Shown here piece after piece: positions 13,684 to 25,516 of a stretch of DNA of 64,000 nucleotides. Position 1 is the first letter of the stretch; each line of letters opens with the position of its first letter. Location: positions 23,528,330 to 23,592,329 of the forward strand of contig NW_019211459.1 of assembly GCF_002443255.2 (NCBI RefSeq), given 5' to 3'. The translations under genes were made by a program, and so were the position numbers. The notes beneath the pieces are model-generated. The model made no database searches. It was not told the DNA's origin and saw nothing but the letters and a program-made list of their open reading frames with translations. This stretch comes from Varroa destructor. Lineage: Eukaryota > Arthropoda > Arachnida > Mesostigmata > Varroidae.

Positions 13684-13875
13684 TTGCCCGCGCGACTGCT
13701 GCTGTTGATGTTGTCCGATCGTTGCTTGATTTCTCCGTGGTCGTGCTCATCGCTGCTGTCGTCGACGGAGGCAGTGGAGTCTATCGAGGATCAGTTTCCC
13801 TTCTCAAACGAACCGAGCAGCGGCTGCGGCAAGGCGAAACTAGCGCCAGTGACAAGTACAGCGATGACGGCAGCA
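13684..13875 (+). other. Exon-like open segment before a GTAAGC donor
   Basis: Two overlapping frames are open up to GCAGCA|GTAAGC (donor at 13876). The frame from ATG 13684 ends PSSGCGKAKLAPVTSTAMTA in phase 0; the frame from ATG 13650 leaves in phase 1, as the finger exon at 36995 requires. Neither resembles a known N-terminus, so this could be a chance frame in GC-rich sequence. Confidence 0.15.
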
Positions 13876-16800
13876 GTAAGCGACCTGCGCGACTAAAGGG
13901 CGGGGGCAGGGATCGACGTGTGATTCATGTGTCAGGATTGTATTTTTTTTTGGACGAAACGAAATAACAGTCGTCATCGACCCCATCGTTTCGAAGGAGA
14001 GGTCACGAAAAACCCGCTTACGCAAACTACATCAAGATGAAAACAGAATCTAGAGGACTGGCTGCGGGCGTACACGATACGGCGGTGGGAAGACGCGACG
14101 CGCCATACACTCTCTATCCTCAACCGCTGACGCTGCCGCTGCCGCTGGTTCGCCAAATCGAGAAAACGAAGGTGTAAATAGACGAACGAACGAACAAACC
14201 TGCGCGCGGTAACAACAACAAAAGAAAAAAGATGGAAGGAATTGAGATATTGGAAACCAGGGGAAAGCAAGGTAACAGGGAATATTCAGTATCAGCTCTA
14301 AGCTCAGTCGACAGAGGGGATTTCATGTCGTCACCACCGCTATTCTATCTGCTACATAAGAAAAAAGTATGCCGAATGAGTGCACACCAGAGTTTGTGGT
14401 GTCTGTACAATCACTAACGGAGCCGTTAGATAGCTACGTGGTTAGGCGGAGAAACGCAGGTCCGTTTATGTCCTCATGAAAGTCATATTGTTTTCTATTT
14501 TCGCGGCTTCGCAACGCAGTCGACTGATTCATATATTGTGTAATCCGCATAGAGTATAGTAGCGTAGCTCAGTACAACGCCAATGTTAATTGGCACGAAG
14601 CGTATAACATAGTAACGTCGTCAAAAAACATGACAAAAGAAAAATACAACCAATAATATCCGCTCCGATCAATCTACAGTTTACATATATAGATAGTTTC
14701 CCACTCTGGGGGGCTCCCTGTAAACAAACGTTTACGACTGGCTCCCTGCTGAAGCCTAAACATTGAAAAGGCTTTGAAATGATAGGTCAGCAGGAGACAG
14801 CAGCAGCGGCAGATTCATCGCTTGAGAGCGTACTATCATAATACAGCCCGGAAGTCGAACTAACGGTTAAATACGAAACGAAGTTTTAAACGAGCCGTAC
14901 GATTCTGCACGTTTCTGTCTTACTGTCAGAATCTGCGGATCGACAGTTGGATGCACCATCCATCCGTCATGATCGTAACCGAAACTGTTCCGTATGAACG
15001 AACGGATCGAGCAGGGAAAAATTTTCGTAGGATCTAGACATATTGCTACTTACGGCTACGTTTCTATCTGCTCTGTAGTTCTTGGTCGTGGTGTTATGGC
15101 TGAAATTGGCTAGTGGTCAACAGGTTTAAAGGGAGGTGTGCAGATACGTTAGGTCTCTCTGAAATTTTTGAACAGTCGAGGGCCTGAGGTATATGTATCT
15201 GCGTGTCTATAGACGCCAATTCAGATGAAACGTTGATTTCAAATCGTCATCGAACTTCTCCTACCTACCTACCTACCTAGTATGGACATCGTTTGACACC
15301 ATCGCGACTTGGCGCCTAACAGAAACCAGTCTAACATACGGCTCGAATGTGTAATGTGCAATGTAAAAAAAAGGTGCAAAGGCTAATGGAAATTTATTTA
15401 TATGATACAACTAAACGTAGTACATGACATTAGGTTGTTCCGAGCCGTTTGCTTCCGTAGACAATACTGTGCGCACGTGTTATACAGGCGTAGGTAAAAT
15501 TACTTGACATTTGTCGTCACGAGGAGAAGCTATTTGACGAAACCGTCGAAGCCCTATTTGTAATTACCCCATACGCATATATTTACCGTAAATGCACCGC
15601 AGACAGATAGAGTGTACGAAGGAAGTTGACAAATTACCCGACCCCCCGTTCTAAGGCAAATCATAATGACTACCAGGTGTATGAAAGTAAATACATCAGA
15701 CCTTGATGACCGCCATTAAACAGGCTTGTCCTGAGACAGACAACAACAACCAGGGGAACAGCGTAAATCAGGCCGGCAGTTCGGGGTGCCAGGGGAAATA
15801 GATGGGAACGCGGGGGAAAACGACAGATAAAATCGTCGCCTGCTTCCTATGTCATCCAAACAGTAGAGAAGGATTGGTCAGGAGTCTAGGTGCCCGAAAG
15901 ACCATACAGGCCTTAGTAGTACAGTGTCTTCCCATTTCATGGATGACAATGGCTGTTTGGCTCCCATGCTAACTCGCGCGGAGTGTGAGGCTCATTGAGA
16001 TGCAATGACTTTGATGGGATGTCAGGGGGACGGTGGCGAAGGAGTGCTGGATACCTGAGAAGTCCGTGGGTTACGTCGGTTGGGGTGACTGGGGCTTGAC
16101 ACGTGATCCGGTGCAGCGCGGTATGCTCGAAGTGTCCGAGTTTCACCTAAAGCAAAGTGCAAGCACGGTAATAAGGGGTACATTGAAAATAATTATGCTG
16201 TGTTTGAGAAATCTCAATATTTGACGACAAACACGCAAACTTCGTGGAATCGAGGAAAAAATGGAAAAAACATGTGACAAGATCATAATTAGAACGAATT
16301 GGTGATGCAATTAAGTATCAATATACATGTTTGACCGTAACGTTCCTTCCTCGGGCACCAAACATTTTAAAATCACACGTTCATATTCTATATGAATCAC
16401 CAGCTCTAATATTCGGCCTCCGATATGATTTGCTTTCTGACGTTCAGTGGTTGTACGCGTTGGTTGTCGCCTCGAATATACCGCAAAGAACCTTTACGCG
16501 GTAGATAAATATGGCGGTACACCGTTACAGCTATGAGATGACGCTGGCGACAGCTCAAGGCAGCGGCGAGGAGGCTCTGAGCCGGCAGTTACCTTCCGAG
16601 AGGCGATAACGGCATGTTTCTACGAGGTTCTGCAAAAATATATTGGCCGCCCGCGTCAGATCATTGAGTGAAACGATATCGAGTAAGGCGAGACAGTTGC
16701 ATATCAGCGAGAGTTAAACGAGGTGCTTCATTCTTCCTCTCTGTTGTGTGAGTGCGAGTGCGCTCACCAGTCGGTCTTTTACCTATCGCCGTAGGCATAA

Positions 16801-17487
16801 AGGTACACGAACAGGCGCATCTACAGTGCAAGAGGTGCCGCGACGCTCCTGCAGCCCGACTCAGTTTGGATTCAGCGAGCGAGAGGCGAAGAAGAAATCG
16901 CGTCCAACGAATGCCAAGCGTAGTATCGCGTAAAATCGCCAACCATTTAAGTTTACTAGCGTTTACCGCTTCTAGAGCGGCTTTTTCATCTATATCGTGT
17001 CGGAGTCATTCGGATGAATTTGCGGTAGTAACAGCTGTAGTAGCGCCGAAGCCGAAGTAAGATAGGTAATCTAGCGTTATCTACTATAGCACGTTCTCGT
17101 ATCGCATTACGTTTTTATTCTCTCTCGTTATTTGAAGTCATTTAGACCTTCGTCCATCTTCAGTGTAGGCGTTTTGACGCTTTAGCGGCAGCCATAAGAC
17201 GCGAGTAGCCGGGAACTCATATAGATTGCGATAAAATTATCATACATACTTATCGGCAATGTGTTCAAAGCGAAACCGTCATTTCTCACAAAATAGCCAG
17301 TGAAAGGAGCAATCCACCACTGAAGTGCAGGTTGATTGGTAAGCAGGTCGACGTCGCTGACCTTCTTTCCTAGCGTTTTTTTTCTCTTTCTGTTACGCCA
17401 GTTTGCAGAATCTCCTCCCTGCTAACGTACGCTAACGAATCGTCCTGCGCGGTAACGAATCCTTCACATTTAATTTTTACTCTTCAG

Positions 17488-17547
17488 GATTACGGCTTGA
17501 CATCGGATTTCATACCGCTCCACCCTACGTTCATGCTCACGAACTAT
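17488..17547 (+). other. Candidate 60-nt cassette exon
   Basis: It is flanked by a polypyrimidine tract ending TTACTCTTCAG and by donor TAT|GTAAGT. Two frames are open. Phase 0 reads DYGLTSDFIPLHPTFMLTNY. Phase 1 reads LRLDIGFHTAPPYVHAHEL and leaves one base, T, that joins the finger exon at 36995 as a Ser codon. As the length is a multiple of three it could be skipped without a frameshift. It is a splice-signal prediction only; I recognise no homologue. Confidence 0.25.
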
Positions 17548-20500
17548 GTAAGTCGCGCCGAGCTGGACGGAAAGGGTCGGCCGTTATAATGGCTCGCTTG
17601 CCTGCCGCCAGTGATCAACGGGGAGAACGGCCTGAGTTGGGGATCATCCGTATCATCACCAATGGTGATAATGACGATGCCAGTGGCCACTTGCGGCGGT
17701 GGTGGCAATTTGCGCCTTTACGGTTACCGTAAGATGCGCGAAGAACGGGAGCGTTGACGCCATGCGCGTCATAACAAGGTACTGATGGAGGTGAGCACTG
17801 CTCGCCTCATCCCCAGCAGCAGCATCTTAGATGGTCAACCGCTGACAGACGCTGGTTGTGGTACGTGTGGACGGTCCTCGTCATGCACTTATTCTATGCG
17901 ACTATTACGTTGCCGTTGATGTTTGCGCTCGCCCTAATTTAGCCTGATTCCTATAGTTCTTGTCCCGTCTTTCGCTGTTTGTAGACACAGAAGATTTGAA
18001 TCGCACGTAACGCTTACCACTCATCGTTACGGTTGTTGCAGTATTAGAATACTTACTTACTTACGTTCTTCTATTCATTACGTGAGCCGAGCCTCCATTT
18101 TGGAGAACTTAAACGAACGTATCTACTGAATTCAGTCAGGCAAATGTCATCATCATTATCATTTTATTTAATGGTTGTTGCAGCAGCAGCAGCAGTAACT
18201 AACAGCAGACGGTAACAAGTTACCACTTCGACTCTGTTTATCGTTGCGTCGTCGCTGCAGAAATGATGGCAGCCCGGTGCCGTTACGTGAATTACACCGG
18301 TAATTCTCGTTAGCTACTTCCAAGTGACGTTGTGAGTGTCAGGATACTGGTGCGTGGCAAGGCCAACGCTCTGAGATCAATCCGAGCGGTGGTTCAAGCA
18401 GTATAGCTGAGATGGCGAAAGGAGCGGAATTCGAAAAGACAGACACAAATACAAAAAAAAAAAAGGCGACAACAACGATGAATCATGATTTTTCTCTGAA
18501 TCAGCAAAGCTTAATTTGTTGAGAATACGTACCTAATGATGACTTCAGATTTTCAGAATTAGTTGATGATACGATGGGCACGATCGTTTCGAACCATGAT
18601 TTATGGTCAGGCGATAGTAGCTCTCAGATTTTACAAGTCGATCCTCAAACTAACGGTGCCCTTTCGGACTCGATTTTGCGTTATCTCACGTGTGCAACTA
18701 CATGCAAGCTTCGCTTTAATGGTGTACAATGATATATTCTCGTTTTTTTAGATTGTATCACTTTGAAAACAACAGTAGTGTCCTTTGCTAGCCTAGGATC
18801 TTCATCAGCTCTATGTCCTATCTCTAGTATTTTCCAGACGCACATTCTCTAGTCACATGTGGTCACGTTCTCTGTATGATTTTACTTGAAGCGGATCTCC
18901 GGTAGGCGTGAATGCACAAATGTATGTCCGCCGCTCTCATATGTAAGCGACAAGCAAAAATGATACCCTCGTACTAGATTAACTCTAACAGTTTTCAAAA
19001 AACAAAATGTCCCATCCACTAGTCTATATGTGCGAGTGCATTTTATCATGAAGCATTGCCACTGTCTATAGCACCCCGTACGTTATTTAACCGAATTGTT
19101 TGTTTAATCTATTTCTAAAGGTCCGTAAGTCCGTCAATGATTTCCTCGTTTACTTCGTTCTATACCCCCGTTCGTATGCTTCATTCTCCAAACTGAAATG
19201 AGATGAAAGAGAGAAGAACGCTTTCTATCTACCTATTCTTTTTTGTTGTAGAAATAGCCCTCCAACCACGAAACGCTCTATTTCGTCTCTGTTGCTTTTT
19301 AGCGTTTTGCCTAAAAGCGGTCCATATGAGAGGTGTTTATTGTTGTTGTTTACGTTATTGTGCTTTGTTGTTACGTCAAGTGTAATCTCTCCGAGCTCAC
19401 AACAAGAGATGGGGCTGGCAGTGATCGATTCGATAGGGTTTTCGCGTTCTGCCCTTAAGTGGCTTTACCGCAGCTGTTGCAGTGGCTGTGCCACTCCTCT
19501 GGACGCTGATGTTACTGAAGGGAACGTAAGGAAGCTCAGTCTGTTAATTCAGTTAGCCTATTTGTCTCCAAGTTTAGAAGACCGATCAACTGACTCTCAA
19601 CAGCAGTGACTAGTACTAACGCCAATAACAACGACAACGCTAAGGTCCTACGCAACGGTCTGAAATGAAATAATGGTGGTCCCTCCCTTATTTTTCACTT
19701 TACTCCACAATGTCGACGAGCGGATACGAGTGCGATGCAGAGTTCATTGCTGAGCGGCTGCTGCGGCCTCATGGTCTCGTGTGCGTGACGCAGCTTGTCA
19801 GTCTGATAAAGTAACAAACCACTAGCACCGTCCGACGAGTTCAGTTTGACAACAGCAGCGATGGCGACGGCGAGAGCGGCAGCAGTAACAGCAAACGTCA
19901 GAATCAGAAACAGTGCTCAATACGGCAGCGGCAGCTTTTTCCTTCCTGTCTCACTGGCGTAGAGAGGCACACTCTCGGTTCTCTGTTCATTCTGCGTAGA
20001 ATTCACCTATCCCGTCCTCCACATCGTGTTTAGCGTTTATTACCTCCAATAAAGGCGCGCCTCTCGGGGACATCGGTGACGGCCGTTCCTCCAGAGTCAC
20101 GGCGACGAAGGTGCTTACAGCCATAGTACTGCCGAATGGCAAAACTAGCGGCGGCATTTCCGCACATTTCAAAAGAACGATTGCAGGCTCATACGCAGAC
20201 ACACATGCGGTCACATCGTCATGTAGACATACGTCAAGAGTACGTGCACACTCGCCCATAACTTGCTATCTGCGAGTTACGTTCAACGCTGGCCTCTCGC
20301 TACTGGGACTAATAATGGACATCATGGTGGACGAGTGCTCTGGAATCGCCGTTACTGCTGCTGATACTTTTGTTCCTTTTCGGTCGACTCTTCCTTTCGA
20401 CATCTCAAACGCCCGTGTGCTGCTTTTGCGTCCCGAATCATCCAGATCGGCTATAGAATAGTCGGTACTGCCACGCTGTGTGGCCCCGAATGGAACCGAA

Positions 20501-23500
20501 TGGCCACTGAACCGACACGGTCGAACGCTTTACCAATATCGACAAAACCCGCAGGTCGATTCTTTTGTCGCCTTCTCGTGGCTACCGATAACGCGATGAT
20601 CGTAGCCAATGCACTGGTATTGCCAGTGCACTTGCTCTAGATCAGGTCCACCGTACCATCCAGCCTAGTTCAATCCAAGAGCACACTTGTTTCGTACGAC
20701 TAAGCAATTCCTAAAACAGCAAGAGTAGCAGCAGTAGGGGCAGCTCAAATCATTGACATCGCCAGATCGTTGCCAGAGGTTGATGTCGGTAGTGATGGCT
20801 ACAAAACGGCGCCATAATCTGGTCTCATCGCGACATGCGGGGGAATCAGCACCGCATAACGGCTTAGATAGGGGGATGTCTGATGGAGGAACGTCTACCC
20901 CCGGAGCTTAGACAACACACGACAATAAGAGAAATGGTGGGGAAATAATCTCTTATCTATCGTCTAATAAGTTTTTAGAGATCGGTGGAATCGCTGCTGT
21001 TGACCGGCAATTATGATTGACGACGATTACATGACTCCCACAGACCTGACTCCCTAGGCGGTGTTTCGCTGCCCCCCGGTCATACCATCACGATTACTAG
21101 TGTTAGTGCATGCATCTGGTTGCGACGTCGACGGTCCACCGTCTGTGATTACCATATTCGCTTGGAACTCTTCGGCTTCGTACCTTGTTCCTCTTACTTT
21201 GCAGGTGACTTCACCGCTATGATGCTGCCTCGTGTGCTCTGTCTCAATGATCGCGGTTGTTTTATGCTTGAGTTAAGTATCCCCGAGCTGGTAGTGTGGA
21301 CCTTGCTGATCGGGCATGTCCAGTTATCCAATATGGAGGCGAGTGGACCGCGTTAGCGTACTGTTCGAGTGTGCTTGTCTCACTATCAGCCTATAAGCAC
21401 CGGCATGTTCAATGCTGTGAGTCTTTGGGTGTGGTGGACCTGTCTAACAGCGATGTAGCGGCGTATTACTGCTCGTCTGATCCAATGACTGCTGACTCTC
21501 TCGGCCACTCGTCACTGTTCTCTGGCAGGTTTCCATCGTTTTTTCTCACTTACTCTCATTTTGTTCGAATCGTAGTTGTTCATTCACTTAAGTCCAAGCT
21601 GTCGCTGGTGCTCGCCTAACACTGACGCTGCCACCCGTGTCTCATGGGGATGGCTCACCCTCACGCAAAGTGGTCATAGTCTCCCGTGGCCGTTCGATGG
21701 CACATTCATCCGCGACGAGTTTGTCGCTTGCGTTTGATTTCGACGTGCGACAAGAGAGCGATCGGCACAAACGTAGACTGTCCCGTGACTCTTCGCGTGT
21801 CGTTGCTCGAACTGTCACTCTACCGAACTGATGCCGCCCGCCACTGCGGCCAGTACTGCTCATTTAGAATAACGTACCCATACAAACGATGCTAATACGA
21901 TGCGGCCTCATGCGGCGGGTTAAGTTGACTTGGTTGGGTCGGGCCAGTGCCGCCGGGCCAAGTATTAGAGGCGATCTGAATGGCGTGCAACGTAGCGTAC
22001 TTGACGTCGATTTGCCTGCCGCCAGATCGGAGCAGGCTGGCGTGGAACGATGCCAAGGCAAAAGTAGCCCGTCAAATATTGTTCTGTGGAGAATTCAGGC
22101 CGTCGTCGTCACCGCTTGTTGCTGCCTACGCTGCACTTCTCGCCTGTGGCTTTAGATTGTTTCCGAGAGCTGATTGATCGAGCTTTCGCTTTTTTTCTGC
22201 CACTGCCTTTTGCAGTCAAGCTTTTATTAACGCTCACAGTAGACGTAGTTGTAGTAAACTGTTTAGGCGCTAATTTCGCCAGCTGTTGGGAAGCAGATCG
22301 ATAGTCGACCGGTGGCGACGAGGATGTCGCGGCACCGTGGCAGTGCCACGCTCTTGGATTCCCAGTTCTTACTACTTCAACAGTCGTTTTGCTTTGACAG
22401 CTGCTGGTACTGCTCTTAGGCAAGCAAAAGGGAGGCCACCAACGTCAGGTGCCTCCCGTATGACGCGTGAATCGAGCACTTCGCTGGTGAGTTGGTCAAT
22501 ATACAGACACACAGACTGGCCGAGCGATAACGCATTGCGCCTATCTCGATTAATCGATATTCGAGCTGCGTTGCGCTATAATGAATGGGTGTAAGGAACA
22601 GTTATAATATAAACAGCGAAAACAACTACAAAAACAAGTCCTCGCTTTCGTATGTTTAATAACGTCTGCTATCTGTGTTGATGCAGTAACATATTTCGAT
22701 GCAACGTTCTCCGCAAGCACTCCAGACACTGTTCCGTATGATGATATGGCAAATGTGATAGCTAGGAACAACTTTTTTCTTTTTACCGGTACAGCGGTTA
22801 GCAACGTAATGTCGCTTCCGCGTTTCTCAATTGACGCTCAGTTGAAACGCGTCATCAGCGTCTTCAATACACTAGCTAATATCATCTCTACGCCGGTGAA
22901 TTGCTCCATAGAACGATACGCGTCATTCGTAGATAGTCAATCAGTATAACCATTGATTACGGTGGCCTATAGCGTAACACTGATAGTTAACAGGTTTGTG
23001 ACGGAACAAGCGAGCTGGGTCATCGCCAGAGAGTGCCTATGAGTTCTTGCTATGTGTGCTCCTTTTTTGTCAGTCTGCCGCTGTTACTGCTTTGCTGGTG
23101 AAAAATTTAGGGTAAGGCCTAAATTGAACAAAAGGTAGGACACATCGTTGTTAATTGCCTAGCAAGCGAGACCAAAGCCTGATGTGGTTGGTTCCTGCTT
23201 TCGGACATGCGTTCCTGGGTTTTACAGCACCGGGACAGACCTTAGGCGGCCACTGTTGGCGTCAGCGCCGGCGGTCGCAGCAGGCTGGAGACGAAGTCAA
23301 TGGGGATAACGACGAGGAAACAACGCGGTGGGCACAGGAAACAAGGAAACGAGATGCCCCCAGATGGGCGGGCTACTTGCGGAAGACCGAACAGCGGCTG
23401 CAGCAGCAGCGAAAAAGACCGGGACCGGACATCCCGGACCTGACGTGCTCGGCTGCAAGAGGCAGGGGCCCAGGAGCCAGGAGGAGGCAGGAGTTCAGGA

Positions 23501-24110
23501 GTCGAGGAGCCGCCCCGGTGGTGTGTGGCAGCGGCCTGGTAGTGGATGATGATGGCGATAGCTGTTTTTACGTGGCCGACTAACGGAGCGAACTAGTGAG
23601 CTACCGACTAGCCGACGGTTCGAGAGACCGTCGACAGCAGTAGGCGCCAGCTACCCATCGCACACAGGCTAAAACAGACTTCTCGCTTTCAGGTCCTATC
23701 CCTAGAATTCTCCCACAGAAATACCCCTAAATGTGCCCCCAGTCAACCCCCTTGGAGGCCCTCTTGAAGTTGGCCAAAGCTTCAGCCTAGAACTCAACAA
23801 GCCCACACATGGGATATCCTGTCATACTTCTTACCCGCCATTGCTGCTGTTTCTGCCTTCCCCCTAGCTTCAAAGTTGGGCCTTGAGCGTGACTCTTGCC
23901 TCCGGCTTCCTGCCCGCCCCGACGCCAAAGCACTGTTCTGTTTCTCTTCCCGAATTTCTCTGTTTCTATCCTAATCTCTTACCCTGTCTCACTCTCTGAA
24001 CGTCTGACGTGCCTTGGCTTACGTTGCTTTGCTCTCTTGGACCGCTTTTTGTGTCTGGCGCTACCGTTATCCCACCGCCGACGTGGTGCTAACGGGGCGG
24101 CGTAGGCGGT

Positions 24111-24135
24111 AGCAGCAGCAGCAGCAGCAGCAGCA
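24111..24135 (+). repeat. (AGC)n microsatellite
   Basis: Eight AGC units within the second GC-rich block (about 23.2-24.9 kb). Confidence 0.93.
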
Positions 24136-25498
24136 CGAGCCTCCCCGTCGTCCCGTAATATGCGACGTTACACTAGCGTAGAAAGTAAAACGTAGTATGT
24201 AACACATAGGACAGGGCAGAACGACGGCAGTAGTGGCGGTGGCAACAGCGGCAGTGGCACTATACGTAAGCGACGCATGAGAAGGCACTAAGCGGCCCAA
24301 CGGCTGGTAGAGGCCGGTGGTCGGAGGCGGCAGCAGCCGCCACGCTTGAGGTTGAGGCGCATGCGCAAGGGCCCGGGGCCTTACCGAACACCGTGAGGCC
24401 TCCATTCATTCGATAGAGAGAAATGTCGAGCGGGGTAACGGGAACCGTGGAGTACGGCTAAGGCCACGACTGAAAGAGCCAAGAGCTCAGGCCGAGCAGG
24501 CCGCAAAGAAGGAAGGTCCGCCTCCGAGGCCCCACCTCCCACCTCTTCGAGGCGCGAGAGAGGGGCCACGGATAGGCTCGTCGTCGTCCGGGCTCGCCGT
24601 CGTTCGAGAAACCTTCACCGGGCCAAGCGCTTAGGCAGCGAGGAGGAAGGCACGAAGCGGTGCGGGCCGCCATCGCCAGGGCCTAAACAGGAGGGCCTAT
24701 TTTCCCAGCCACTCGAACGGTAGCTGCTTAGCAGCAGGCTAGCTGCAACCGAGTGCGGCCTAAAGCCTGCTGCCTGGCTAAGGCAAGCCGAACTACCGCT
24801 ACCATCGGCATAAGCGTGGCGCCATGCGCACTAATGCTAACGCCAGGTCCATAGCCAGATCCCAGGTCCCACCACCTTGGGCGGCACCTTTGCGAACACC
24901 GCCGCTACCTTCTTCTACCTATGACTTTGGACCCTCCCAAAGCCATGATACATAAGTGAGCTGTGCGGGCCTCTGCCCTCTAGACGACTCTGCGGCCAGG
25001 AACTATCGCGAAGGTTCGCTTTGCAGAGCCATGTACAGAGTTAGAATAGACACCCTGCCCAATGCAGTGGGCTATTACGATTAAGCGCCGCAGCTTTTAG
25101 GTCCTCTACCTGTGGTAAGCCGTTGGCAGTTGCTCATCAGGCTAACGACACCGACCTGCAATGTTTTTTTAGCGTACATGTCACATACATATACATATAT
25201 AGCAGTGGCAGGCCGACAACTCTACAGTCGTTAAATATCGCAGCGACAGCGTGAGCCACGGTCTCCGTTGTTTCCTTGACTACCTCGATTTGCACGGCTT
25301 TCCGTCCCGCTTTCATTGATCTGCTCTGCTCATTTTGGGGACTCTTTACTTGCCGCAGTATTCGGAAAGCTATCAACTCTGCCCTATCTATCTGTTTCTC
25401 CCACTATCACAATGGCCTGGGTCTTTTTTTAAATCGTTTGCCACTTCCACTCGCCTGGAAACCACATCCCTGTTAACAGCCATCAGTAACACTGGTTT

Positions 25499-25516
25499 CG
25501 GCAGCGGCCGCTGCCG
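25499..25516. repeat. 18-bp perfect GC palindrome
   Basis: CGGCAGCGGCCGCTGCCG is its own reverse complement and has a NotI site at its centre. It shares the GCAGCGGCCGC core with the hairpin at 9202. Confidence 0.9.
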
